Assembly (NCBI GenBank): GCA_041655035.1
Contig: JBAZCN010000007.1
Coordinates: forward strand, 1 to 53,877
Reading direction: 5' to 3'
Source of the DNA: NAT127 sp041655035
Lineage (GTDB): Bacteria > Pseudomonadota > Gammaproteobacteria > Pseudomonadales > Porticoccaceae
DNA length: 53,877 nt
The notes under the pieces are model-generated. The model was given only the letters and a program-made list of their open reading frames with translations, searched no databases and was not told where the DNA came from. The position numbers were made by a program, and so were the translations under genes. Numbering within the stretch: position 1 is the stretch's first letter; every line of letters begins with the position of its first letter. Positions 1 to 7,207 of this stretch are shown one piece after another.

Positions 1-102
1 GCCGAGCGGAACCAGATACACCAACCGAGGCCATTCTCCAAGTTTGAATGGTCCGAAGAAATCAGGCAGGTCAATGCTATCCGAGGGTCAAGAGATGGGT
101 GA
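1..102 (+). CDS. 3' end of a cassette ORF (partial, unknown)
   Basis: Frame 1 is open from the first base to a TGA at 100-102 and encodes the last 33 residues of a polar, charged protein. The stop lies three bases before an attC-like site, the usual layout at the end of an integron cassette gene. The start and most of the gene lie left of the window, so no function can be assigned. The open frame is short enough to be chance; the position next to attC is the main support. Confidence 0.4.
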   Translation, partial: AERNQIHQPRPFSKFEWSEEIRQVNAIRGSRDG

Positions 103-104
103 AC

Positions 105-181
105 ATAACAAGCCGCTCAAATTCGTTCCGCTGCGCTCCACCGGACGCTCACTGCGTTCGCGCCGTTTAGCGGAGCGTTAG
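105..181 (+). repeat. attC site 1 (integron cassette recombination site)
   Basis: The site begins ATAACAAGCCGCTCAA and ends TTTAGCGGAGCGTTAG. The outer arms are complementary (CCGCTCAAA against TTTAGCGG) with one unpaired base, as expected for the folded single-stranded substrate of an integron integrase. The right end carries the GTTAG core where crossover occurs. It separates the partial ORF on the left from the cassette gene starting at 198. Confidence 0.75.
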
Positions 182-197
182 AAGCTAAAGGATAGCC

Positions 198-812
198 ATG
201 AGTAAAACATCGAAAACACTACAGTTTGCCAGTGTCCTTTTTGGATTTTCGCTAATCTTCGGAGTTGGTTATCTCCTTTGGCTTATTGCGGCCAGACTTC
301 TTATTTTCCTAGAGAGTGCTAATCCATCGGTATCTGCGGCAATTGTTGGTGCTATGGCAACTGTTCTTGTTGGTGTTGGTGGTGTGCTTTACACTCAATC
401 ACAGATTAAAAAGCGGGAGATAGAAGAGGCACATCGTGCAAGGAAAGTTGATATATACAAAGAGTTCCTAGATATAACGGCGCGCATGATGGCTGAAGGC
501 AACGAAAACGTTTCATTTGAGCCGCCGTCGCAGCAAGAGCTTGTCAATTTTCTTGTTGGGTTCAGAACGAATGTCGTCCTCTGGGGTTCCCCCAAAGTAA
601 TAAATGCTCAGTTGAATTTTCAAAAAGTATCCTCTGAAGGAGGCCATGTATTGAAAGCAGTGGATCAGCTATATAAAGCAATACGTGAGGATATAGGGCT
701 TAGTAATCGCGGCTTGGACAGGCATCAGTTAGTTAAGATGTATCTTAGCAATCCAGATGAAATGGATGAAATGAGCGCTTCTAACAAAGCATTGCAGCGG
801 ACAAGCCGCTGA
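198..812 (+). CDS. Cassette-encoded membrane protein, unknown function
   Basis: This 204-residue protein has two hydrophobic segments near the N-terminus (about residues 10-38 and 45-65), then a charged helical stretch rich in Lys, Arg and Glu (QIKKREIEEAHRARK) that looks like a cytoplasmic coiled coil. The rest is soluble. The C-terminus (SNKALQRTSR) is translated from the following attC site, a hallmark of cassette ORFs. I recognise it as a type of hypothetical protein seen in environmental integron cassettes, but no function is known to me. The ATG lies 17 bases after attC 1, with only a weak Shine-Dalgarno (AAAGGA). Confidence 0.8.
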   Translation: MSKTSKTLQFASVLFGFSLIFGVGYLLWLIAARLLIFLESANPSVSAAIVGAMATVLVGVGGVLYTQSQIKKREIEEAHRARKVDIYKEFLDITARMMAEGNENVSFEPPSQQELVNFLVGFRTNVVLWGSPKVINAQLNFQKVSSEGGHVLKAVDQLYKAIREDIGLSNRGLDRHQLVKMYLSNPDEMDEMSASNKALQRTSR

Positions 813-826
813 ATTCGGCGTTATCA
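780..826 (+). repeat. attC site 2 (short, degenerate)
   Basis: The left end CTAACAAAGC and right end GGCGTTATC flank a short stem (GCAGCGG...CCGCTG). The right core reads GTTAT rather than GTTAG, so it may recombine poorly. It overlaps the last codons of the upstream cassette gene. Confidence 0.6.
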
Positions 827-888
827 GGGCGTCCCTACAATAGGCCGGAAGGCCTCATTAACAGGCTGTTGGGAGGCAAGTGAGGACT

Positions 889-942
889 ATGCGCCCCACC
901 AATGCTGGACTGAAGCAGGCCCCCATCCAGCGTTCGCAGTAA
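889..942 (+). CDS. Possible 17-codon leader ORF
   Basis: An ATG at 889 is preceded by a good ribosome site (GAGGA at 882-886) and runs 17 codons to TAA at 940-942, 14 bases before the ATG of the next gene, which has no well-spaced ribosome site of its own. A short translated ORF could help start translation of the downstream cassette gene, as has been described for a short ORF in an attI site of a mobile integron. This is an inference from layout only. Confidence 0.25.
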   Translation: MRPTNAGLKQAPIQRSQ

Positions 943-956
943 ATTACTATTTGGAG

Positions 957-1295
957 ATGGCATTGAAAAAGATTCTGTGTTTGACATTGGCAACGCTGTT
1001 TTGTCCTACCGTGTTGGCTGAGGGCACTGTTAACGTAGTTGGGTCTGGGAACAATTCGTGTGGGACTTGGATGAAAGACAGGAAAACGACGTCAGACTGG
1101 CATCAAGCCGGTCAATGGATAAATGGCTACTACGTGGCAGCGCAAGAGCTTTTGTCTAAAGACCTGTCATTGAAAAAAGTTGACACATACGCGCTGGCGG
1201 CATTTGTAGATAAGTACTGCTCTGATAATCCATTGGATTCGGTATTTGATGACACGCTCCCCCTTCTTAAAGAACTCGTGCAAAAGAAGAACTAA
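957..1295 (+). CDS. Small exported protein (Rap1a/Tai-like), cassette gene
   Basis: This 112-residue protein has a clear signal peptide (MALKKILCLTLATLFCPTVLAEG, cleavage likely after VLA), so it is periplasmic. The mature part has an early Cys (NSCGTW), then a W..GYYVAAQ segment and a D.YCSDNPLD segment. That pattern recalls small periplasmic proteins of the Rap1a/Tai immunity type, but the match is by eye and weak. A TTG at 951 is an alternative start. Its stop lies 5 bases before the next gene with no attC between, so the two form one two-gene cassette. Confidence 0.65.
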   Translation: MALKKILCLTLATLFCPTVLAEGTVNVVGSGNNSCGTWMKDRKTTSDWHQAGQWINGYYVAAQELLSKDLSLKKVDTYALAAFVDKYCSDNPLDSVFDDTLPLLKELVQKKN

Positions 1296-1300
1296 TCACA

Positions 1301-1828
1301 ATGCCAGATATCTCGCCAGATATATTTATCGAAGACTTCGAACGAACAGAAAACACAGATTTCTTGCATGGCGTACTTGGTAGGTCTCTTATTCTGGCTA
1401 CGCGATTTGATGCGATGTGCGATTCGCTAGCGTTGGCCATGGATTTACGCTATGCACGAGTTAAGCCTGAAATGACCGATGAGAAATTTGTCATCCTGGT
1501 CGAGGCCGCCACCACCAGGTATCGATCATTGAACAACAATATCGACTCACTGGGCATGCCAGATCAAGTTGCCGCTGTGCTTCATCGTTCCAGAAAAGCT
1601 AGAAACGCAATCGCGCACTCCTTGGCGACTGGGCTAACAGGATGCCTTGACCTAAAAATTGGTACCAGCCAATTTCTGGATGACATCACTCGGTTAATCG
1701 AAGATATAGTTATTGGTGACGTTATTGTTTCTATGCTCGTCTCTGTTTTCAATAATGAACGCATCCCGAACAAGCAGTTCATTAACTCATACAAATCAAA
1801 GATGCTGAAGTGGGTTGTGTGTGAATGA
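1301..1828 (+). CDS. HEPN-like cassette protein (R-x4-H motif)
   Basis: This 175-residue protein is predicted to be all-helical. It carries the motif RNAIAH at about residues 101-106, which fits the R-x4-6-H signature of HEPN-superfamily RNases; a polar residue right after the Arg is also typical. HEPN proteins act in toxin-antitoxin and phage-defence systems, but many are non-catalytic. The sequence shows only the motif and helical character, so RNase activity is inferred. It is the second gene of a two-gene cassette, 5 bases behind the exported protein, and ends about 36 bases before attC 3. Confidence 0.6.
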   Translation: MPDISPDIFIEDFERTENTDFLHGVLGRSLILATRFDAMCDSLALAMDLRYARVKPEMTDEKFVILVEAATTRYRSLNNNIDSLGMPDQVAAVLHRSRKARNAIAHSLATGLTGCLDLKIGTSQFLDDITRLIEDIVIGDVIVSMLVSVFNNERIPNKQFINSYKSKMLKWVVCE

Positions 1829-1864
1829 TTTATCTACTACGCACCTCGGCGTTACTCAGTTTCC

Positions 1865-1960
1865 GCCCAACAAGTCGTTGCAGCGGACGCTTGACCCGCA
1901 GCCCGCTTTGCTTCCGCAAAATGGCCCGCGCCTCAAACGCCGTTGAACTTAGGCGTTAGC
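1865..1960 (+). repeat. attC site 3
   Basis: This 96-bp site runs from GCCCAACAAGTCG to TTAGGCGTTAGC. The central part contains further self-complementary GC-rich stretches. It separates the two-gene cassette from the DUF3644-like cassette gene at 1975. Confidence 0.75.
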
Positions 1961-1974
1961 TTTACGGAGAAAGA

Positions 1975-2964
1975 ATGAAGTCACGAGCAAGAGCGATGCT
2001 TGATAAATCGATTGCGGCCATGCTTTCTGCGATCGAAATATACAATAAACCTGACTTTAACTATCGGGAAGAAACCTTTTCCGTTCTCTGTATCAATGCA
2101 TGGGAGCTATTGCTCAAAGCTAAAGTGCTACAGCTTGCCAGAAACCAAGTGACGAGCTTATACGTTTGGGAATATCGTGAATTAAAGGCGGGCGGAAAGT
2201 CCAAAAAGAAGTATATAAAACAAAACCGAGCGGGCAATCCTATGTCAGCAAGCCTTTTTGAGGCTCACAGAATAATCACGGAAGAATACGGCGTTAAAGT
2301 AAACAACGCCGTGAAAACCAATATATCCACGCTTGCTGAAATACGTGACAACTCAATACACTTTATTAATGACGATTTATCATTATCAATCAAAGTCCAA
2401 GAGATAGGCACGGCGTCGCTGCAAAATTACTTACATTTGGCCCAGGAATGGTTTGGCCCTGTTTTGGATAAATATAATTTCTACCTAATGCCGATGGCAT
2501 TCTTCAGGGGTTTTGATTCTGTAAACGGCGAGACCCTAAATTCCTCTGAAAAGAATCTATTGAAGTACATAAGATCGGTAGAAAAACAGTACGATAATGA
2601 GGCTATTTCCGATTACAACCTTTCATTGCGGATAGACGTAAATTTCAAAAAGGTGAAAAGTGGATTTGGAATTCCAGTCCAAATTACTAATGATGCAAAA
2701 GCCCCAGTTGTAAGGTTTGCAGAAGAAGAAATAATGGATAAGTATCCATGGGATTATGATGTTTTAACCACGAGACTTAAAAAGCGATATTCGGACTTCA
2801 AGGCCAATGGTCAATATCACCAAATTCGCAAGGCATTTGAAGGCAATGAAAAATACCGCCATCAGCGCTTGTACAACCCTTCAAATCCGAATAGTGGAAG
2901 TAAGGCCTTTTTCAATCCTAATATACTTAATGAATTTGATAAGCACTATACAAAGACAAGCTAA
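1975..2964 (+). CDS. DUF3644/HEPN-like protein, cassette gene
   Basis: This 329-residue protein has an N-terminal helical domain with an AWELLLKAKVL segment (about residues 43-53) and the motif EIRDNSIHF (about 123-131), which contains R-x4-H. That pair is characteristic, as I recall, of the DUF3644 family, which is related to HEPN nucleases. The C-terminal third (YPWDYD...RLKKRY) resembles a winged-helix or nucleic-acid-binding tail. Function is unknown; a defence or toxin role is an inference. The ATG at 1975 follows GGAGAAAGA at good spacing. The TAA at 2962-2964 overlaps attC 4. The gene is AT-rich compared with the core genome. Confidence 0.7.
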   Translation: MKSRARAMLDKSIAAMLSAIEIYNKPDFNYREETFSVLCINAWELLLKAKVLQLARNQVTSLYVWEYRELKAGGKSKKKYIKQNRAGNPMSASLFEAHRIITEEYGVKVNNAVKTNISTLAEIRDNSIHFINDDLSLSIKVQEIGTASLQNYLHLAQEWFGPVLDKYNFYLMPMAFFRGFDSVNGETLNSSEKNLLKYIRSVEKQYDNEAISDYNLSLRIDVNFKKVKSGFGIPVQITNDAKAPVVRFAEEEIMDKYPWDYDVLTTRLKKRYSDFKANGQYHQIRKAFEGNEKYRHQRLYNPSNPNSGSKAFFNPNILNEFDKHYTKTS

Positions 2965-3057
2965 CAAGGTGGTCAAGTTCACTCCGGCCGCAAAAAGCGC
3001 GGCCTGCGCGGGACAGCCTACGCTACGCTTCGGCTGCCCCTTACCACGACGTTAGGC
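2961..3057 (+). repeat. attC site 4
   Basis: This 97-bp site begins CTAACAAGGTGG and ends CCACGACGTTAGGCC. The arms pair (GGTGG with CCACG-type sequence), and internal GC-rich inverted repeats (GCCGC/GCGGC and GCAGCC-type) extend the stem. It marks the end of the DUF3644-like cassette. Confidence 0.75.
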
Positions 3058-3072
3058 CTACTTGAGGCATCT

Positions 3073-3219
3073 ATGGATCTGAGAAATTTCATCAAAGAGA
3101 CACTCGTTCAAATCGCCCAGGGAGTGGACGATGCTCGCGAGGCTCTTGCCGACTCAAAAGCGATCGTTAACCCAAGAAATTTCGCGGGATCAGCCGCCGG
3201 CGGCGCCGATGCAAAGGTC
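3073..3219 (+). pseudogene. 5' part of cassette gene split by IS66
   Basis: An ATG at 3073 opens a frame encoding MDLRNFIKETLVQIAQGVDD and onward for 49 codons, up to the IS66 end at 3220. The frame resumes exactly after the second target duplication at 7208. Joined, the gene encodes a 123-residue protein of a conserved small family that begins MDL.dFI.etL.qI..GV and has a C-terminal beta-rich part with an FDVAVSV...GTETKGG motif. Its function is not known to me. The 63-codon ORF that runs on into the IS is an artefact of the insertion. Confidence 0.8.
3212..3219 (+). repeat. IS66 target-site duplication, left copy (CAAAGGTC)
   Basis: CAAAGGTC lies directly outside the left inverted repeat of the IS66 element and is repeated exactly at 7200-7207, directly outside the right one. 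IS66-family elements make 8-bp duplications. The exact match suggests a fairly recent insertion that has not rearranged since. Confidence 0.95.
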
Positions 3220-3249
3220 GTAAGCGCTCAACAAACCCCGCTCTTGCGC

Positions 3250-3573
3250 TCAGTCGTTTTCTAATCTCCCGTCGATAACAGGCGACTGCCCCGCATCTTT
3301 TATCGCCGAGAGCAGATGTGGTGACACATTCCAGCGCTGCCCACTGTCCGTTACAACGGTGACAGTTTTGCGATTGAATTTCATCACGGTAGCGATGACA
3401 CGTTCGCCCTGCGGAGAATCGAAGCTGACTCTCGCGCCAGGGTGGAACTGCATCATTGATTTGTGTGCATGCAGCGATTCCAGCATCTTCAGCCGTTCAA
3501 TAATGCGCTGGTTCAGCGCCATCAGTTCGTCGGCATCAAGATGATCAATATTGATATTCATCACCCGTTTCAT
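3250..3573 (-). CDS. IS66 passenger ORF, 107 aa, unknown
   Basis: The ATG overlaps the tnpC stop in an ATGA arrangement, so it is probably translationally coupled. The N-terminal half is a predicted helix (DELMALNQRIIERLKMLESL). The C-terminal half (PGARVSFDSPQGERVIATV) looks like a small beta-barrel of KOW/SH3 type. It may bind nucleic acid, but this is only inference. It lies wholly inside the IS, between tnpC and the left inverted repeat, and is not one of the three standard IS66 genes. Confidence 0.7.
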   Translation of the reverse strand: MKRVMNINIDHLDADELMALNQRIIERLKMLESLHAHKSMMQFHPGARVSFDSPQGERVIATVMKFNRKTVTVVTDSGQRWNVSPHLLSAIKDAGQSPVIDGRLEND

Positions 3574-5130
3574 GATGCGGCCTTCACAAGATTGTCGTGA
3601 GCTTCTGGCGCCTGCCAGGGCAGTAATGCTTCGATGTCATCCAGACTCTGTGCGCTGGGTAATTCTGTAAAGACCCGCCTCAGGTAGGTATAGGGCTCCA
3701 GCCCATTGGCCTTGGCCGTCTCAATCAAGCTGTACAGGTTTGCACTGGCGGCCGCACCGGCGACGCTGGCACTGAACAGCCAGTTCTTCCGCCCCACCAC
3801 GAAGGGGCGGATTGCGTTCTCTGCCCGGTTGTTGTCGATGGTCAGCCGACCATCCTTGGCATAGACCGTCAGTTTGTCCCAGTTCTTATCAAGATAACCC
3901 AGGGCTTTACCCAGCAAGCCTTTGGGCAGTGTGGTGTGCAGGGTTTTATCCAGCCAGGCGCGGATGGCCTGGAGCTGGGGAAGGCTCTCTTGCTGGCGCA
4001 GGGCATGGCGCGCCTCCGGGGCCATGGATTCCACTCGCTTTTCTATCGCGTAGAGCTTGGCAATCATGCTCACCGCGACATCGGCTTTACCGGCTTTCTT
4101 CTGCTTGCCTGCGGCCTTTTGCGCCTCAACAAACTTGCGACGGGCATGGGCCCAGCAGCCCAATTGGGTAATGCCAGTTTGCGCACAGGCACCGTTGTAC
4201 CCCACGTAGTCATCGGTCTGCACATAGCCCTGATAGCCGGTCAGCAGTTGCCGGGCCACCTCGCCCCGGCGACTGTCGGCGTAATGGTAAAGCCGGATAG
4301 CCTGCGTGGGTGGCCCGCCGACCCGCACCCACATGTAAGAGGTGCTCTCTGGGTCTTTGCCCGGCTCCTTGAGTACCTGCACCGTGGTTTCATCGCACTG
4401 TAGTACCGGATAACTCAGCAAACGATCCTGCAAGAGATTAATCAGAGGCTGTATCAGCTGGCCTGCCTTGACCATCCACAGCGCCAGGGTGTTACGGGGT
4501 AAATCGATACCGCTGCGCCCCAGAATGGCTTCCTGTCGATACAGAGGCAACGCATCCTGGTATTTGGCAATGGCGATGTGGGCCAGCAAGCCTGGACTGG
4601 CGTTGCTCTTGGGAATGGGTTGCGGCGGAAGTGGTGCCGTGCTGACGCTACCCTCACACTGCTTGCAGGCGTATTTCTTACGCACATTAACCAGCACCTG
4701 CACTTTGGCTGGAATGATGTCCAGTTGTTCGCTGGTCTCTTCGCCAATGCACTCGCGCAGACAACCGCAGGTACAGACTTTGTCAGCGTCAGGCAGGTCG
4801 TGCTCAATACGCACGCGGGGAAGATCGGCGGGCAGGTCACAGGGGCTTGCGGCCGCGTTTGGCTTTTGGGGCTGACACGGCAGTGGGTGCAGTGGCGACA
4901 GCGACCGGTTCGTCCTCTTGCGGTGCCAGCTGCACTTCAGCGTCGCCCAGTTCGGCTTCATCAAACAACTCAACCTGCTGGTCGCTCTTCTCACTGCTGG
5001 CGCCAAAGCGCTTTTGCTTGAGTAAACGAATCTGCTCTTCAAGCAAATCAATACGCTGCTCCTTCTTCAGAAGCAGGGCCTTCAAGGCATCGATATCGTC
5101 TGGCAGGGACTGTGTGAGGGGCGCCGTCAT
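3570..5130 (-). pseudogene. tnpC: IS66 transposase TnpC, frameshifted
   Basis: The first 97 codons (5130 down to 4837) encode the helical leucine-zipper region and end ...KRGRKPL at a TGA. The remaining DDE transposase continues in another frame from about 4832 (PADLPRVRIEHDLPDADKVC) to 3570. It includes the Cys-rich zinc-finger-like segment (CTCGCLREC...CKQC), the conserved LQCDETTVQVL and NNRAENAIRPFVVGRKNW motifs and the IS66 C-terminal region. Removing seven bases (4833-4839) would restore one frame of about 517 codons. The overlapping 493-residue ORF that starts upstream is out of frame with the true N-terminus. Confidence 0.88.
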
Positions 5131-5155
5131 GGCGCCATATTATACTGGAGACGAC

Positions 5156-5512
5156 TCAGGAGACCGAGTCAAAATGCAGGGTTTGATGCGGTCGTTGCTG
5201 CCAGATATCAAAGCCGTCGAGCAGGTAATTCAGGTCGCGGCCATCGCGCTGCTCGTAGCTAAAATCGGACTGGCGCGGCCAGCGGAAACGCTGCTTCTCA
5301 AGGCGTTTATACCAGAGCACAAAGCCGTTACGCTCCCAGTACAGGATTTTGATCTTGTCGCGGCCCCGATTGCAGAAGACAAACAGCGCTTCCGTCATCG
5401 GTGACAGCGCCAGCTCGCTCTCAACGAGTATGGCCAGCCCATCAATGGACTTGCGCATATCCACAGGCTCCAGGTACAAATAGGCCTGGACGCTCGGCTG
5501 AGGACGTAGCAT
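5156..5512 (-). CDS. tnpB: IS66 accessory protein TnpB
   Basis: This 118-residue protein has the TnpB signature: VDMRKSIDGLA near residue 18, VFCNRGRDKIKILYWERNGFVLWYKRLEKQRF in the middle and a C-terminal LLDGFDIWQQRPHQ segment. TnpB is needed for IS66 transposition, but its biochemical role is unclear. The ATG overlaps the tnpA stop by one base (TGATG), so the two are coupled. The gene looks intact. Confidence 0.92.
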   Translation of the reverse strand: MLRPQPSVQAYLYLEPVDMRKSIDGLAILVESELALSPMTEALFVFCNRGRDKIKILYWERNGFVLWYKRLEKQRFRWPRQSDFSYEQRDGRDLNYLLDGFDIWQQRPHQTLHFDSVS

Positions 5513-5819
5513 CAGCGGGCATCCTGCAATGCACGAAGCACGGTGGGCAATACGGCGGGCAATGTTTGCGCAGTAAGCTCAAGGCGAATACCGCAGGGTA
5601 AACTCATGATGAGGCGATCCGTTCCAGTCGGAGCGGAAATCGGCATGAACTTGCGCTGGGGTTTGTTAACGCGGCTGCGCCAGTAAGTAAAGTTCGACAG
5701 CTTGAGGTCATGTTGTTTGCAATACTCAGCCTGCGATAAGCCACTGCTCTTCCAAGCAGCAAAATGTGAACCGCCCCGGGTTTCGCGGAGGCTCCAACCT
5801 TTGAGAGAATGGAGCCACT

Positions 5820-6131
5820 ATGAGCAAGCCCCCCAAGTTTTCCCCAGAAATTCGTCAGCGTGCCATCCGAATGGTCTACGAGGTCCGGGAGTCCCACGAC
5901 TCCCAGTGGGCCGCCATTGAGGCCGTGGCCGGCAAGATCGGCTGTACAGCCCAGACGTTGAGCAACTGGATTCGCAAAGCCTCAGCGCCCGCCGCTTCCA
6001 CCAGCCCGGCCGCTGACGCTCGCGTCAAGGAGCTGGAGCGCGAGGTCCGCGAACTCAAGCGCGCCAACGAGATCCTCAAGCTGGCCAGCGCTTTTTTCGC
6101 CCAGGCGGAGCTCGACCGCCGTTTGAAGTAA
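5820..6131 (+). CDS. IS3-family transposase OrfA
   Basis: This 103-residue protein has the IS3 OrfA helix-turn-helix (KFSPEIRQRAIRMVYEVRE, then TLSNWIRKA) followed by a leucine-zipper helix (VKELEREVRELKRANEILK). It binds the IS ends. Near its 3' end lies a TTTTTTC run (6092-6098), a plausible -1 slippage site. Slipping there joins the frame to upstream codons of orfB (VIWRFIDEHREWFGVEPLC), giving the OrfAB transposase. The ribosome site GAGAATGGAG precedes the ATG. Confidence 0.93.
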   Translation: MSKPPKFSPEIRQRAIRMVYEVRESHDSQWAAIEAVAGKIGCTAQTLSNWIRKASAPAASTSPAADARVKELEREVRELKRANEILKLASAFFAQAELDRRLK

Positions 6132-6196
6132 TCTGGCGCTTCATCGACGAACACCGAGAGTGGTTCGGGGTCGAGCCCCTCTGCAGTACACTGCAG

Positions 6197-7033
6197 GTGG
6201 CCCCATCCGCCTATCGTCGCCATGCAGCCCGCCAGCGCAACCCCGACCTGCGATCAGCTCGCGCCAAGCGGGACGAATCCCTCTCGGCGAATATCCGTCG
6301 CGTCTGGCAAGCCAACCGGGAGGTCTATGGTGCCGACAAGGTCTGGCGCCAGATGCACCGCGAGGAGGTTGCCGTGGCCCGCTGTACGGTGGAGCGGCTG
6401 ATGCGTGCGATGGGCCTTCATGGCGTGATCCGGGGCAAGACAGTGAAAACTACGCACCCGGATGCCGCCATTCCCAACCCTCGCGACTTGGTAAAGCGCC
6501 GCTTCACGGCTGACCGACCGAATCAGCTCTGGGTCGCCGACTTCACCTTCGTTTCGACCTGGCAGGGTTTCGCCTATGTCGCGTTCATCGTTGATGTGTA
6601 TTCGCGTTTCATCGTCGGCTGGCACGTCAGTCGGCATATGCGCACGGAGTTCGTCCTTGATGCGCTCGAGCAGGCACTGCATGCCCGGCGCCCTGATCCA
6701 CACCGGCTTGTTCATCACAGCGATAGGGGCTCGCAGTATCTATCGATCCGCTACAGCGAACGTCTCGGCGAGGCGGGCATTGAACCCTCGGTTGGCAGCA
6801 CCGGCGACAGCTATGACAACGCCTTGGCCGAGACCATCAATGGCCTCTACAAGGCCGAATTGGTTCACAAGCTGGGGCCATGGAAAACTGTGGAGTCGCT
6901 GGAATGGGAAACCCTGAAATGGGTCTCGTGGTTCAATCACCAGCGCCTGCTGGAACCCATCGGAAATATCCCGCCGGCAGAGTTTGAGGCACTATACAAG
7001 CAGAGTCAGACACAGCTACCGCTAGCCGCCTGA
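6197..7033 (+). CDS. IS3-family transposase OrfB (DDE catalytic part)
   Basis: This is the integrase-core half of the IS3 transposase. The catalytic triad is visible as WVADFTF (D), HHSDRGSQY (D) and NALAETINGLYKAEL (E). The frame stays open upstream of the listed start to at least 6092 and is -1 relative to orfA, so the working protein is probably made by ribosomal frameshifting rather than from the GTG at 6197. The C-terminal WVSWFNHQRLLEPIGNIPP is typical of the family. Confidence 0.93.
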   Translation: MAPSAYRRHAARQRNPDLRSARAKRDESLSANIRRVWQANREVYGADKVWRQMHREEVAVARCTVERLMRAMGLHGVIRGKTVKTTHPDAAIPNPRDLVKRRFTADRPNQLWVADFTFVSTWQGFAYVAFIVDVYSRFIVGWHVSRHMRTEFVLDALEQALHARRPDPHRLVHHSDRGSQYLSIRYSERLGEAGIEPSVGSTGDSYDNALAETINGLYKAELVHKLGPWKTVESLEWETLKWVSWFNHQRLLEPIGNIPPAEFEALYKQSQTQLPLAA

Positions 7034-7199
7034 TTCAAACCACCAAGCCTCCGCGAAACCCGGGGCGGTTCAATGTGCTTGCCAGAGCTGGGCTTTGGTA
7101 GGATTTGACTCGGTGCTCATTGGATACTCCAGATCTGAAAAGTCTGGAGCGTAGCGAAGTCCCGGCAGCAATTTTAGGTGGGGTTTATAGACCGCTTAC

Positions 7200-7207
7200 C
7201 AAAGGTC
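7200..7207 (+). repeat. IS66 target-site duplication, right copy (CAAAGGTC)
   Basis: This is an exact copy of 3212-3219, immediately after the right end of the IS66 element (...CCGCTTAC). The next base continues the interrupted cassette reading frame. Confidence 0.95.

Larger units (their letters stand above)
5767..7072 (+). mobile_element. IS3-family insertion sequence inside IS66
   Basis: The ends are perfect 27-bp inverted repeats beginning TGAACCGCCCCGGG (5767-5793 and 7046-7072). They are flanked by a direct ATG (5764-5766 and 7073-7075), a 3-bp target duplication as expected for IS3. It carries orfA and orfB on the plus strand, opposite to the IS66 genes. Perfect ends and intact ORFs suggest it is, or recently was, functional. 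Confidence 0.94.
5512..7120 (-). pseudogene. tnpA: IS66 TnpA, interrupted by an IS3 element
   Basis: The reading starts at an ATG at 7120-7118 (MSTESNPTKAQLWQAH). It is cut at 7073 by the IS3 element and resumes at 5766 (HFAAWKSSGLSQAEYCKQHD) to the TGA at 5512. Removing the IS3 and one copy of its 3-bp duplication gives a continuous protein of about 99 residues, the usual TnpA size, with the SGLSQAEYCKQH helix-turn-helix and a YWR motif. The ORF seen at 5604-5897 on this strand crosses the IS3 end and is not a real gene. Confidence 0.88.
3220..7199 (-). mobile_element. IS66-family insertion sequence (contains an IS3 element)
   Basis: The ends are imperfect inverted repeats starting GTAAGCG and sharing an AAACCCC block (left 3220-3240, right 7199-7176 read on the minus strand). 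All genes are on the minus strand in the order tnpA, tnpB, tnpC and a small passenger ORF. Without the IS3 insertion the element would be about 2.67 kb, a normal IS66 size. It is probably dead: tnpA is split by IS3 and tnpC has a frameshift. Confidence 0.93.

Noticed and set aside
5604..5897. 97-codon minus-strand ORF across the IS3 left end
   Set aside because: It joins IS66 and IS3 sequence in a frame that matches neither tnpA nor an IS3 protein.
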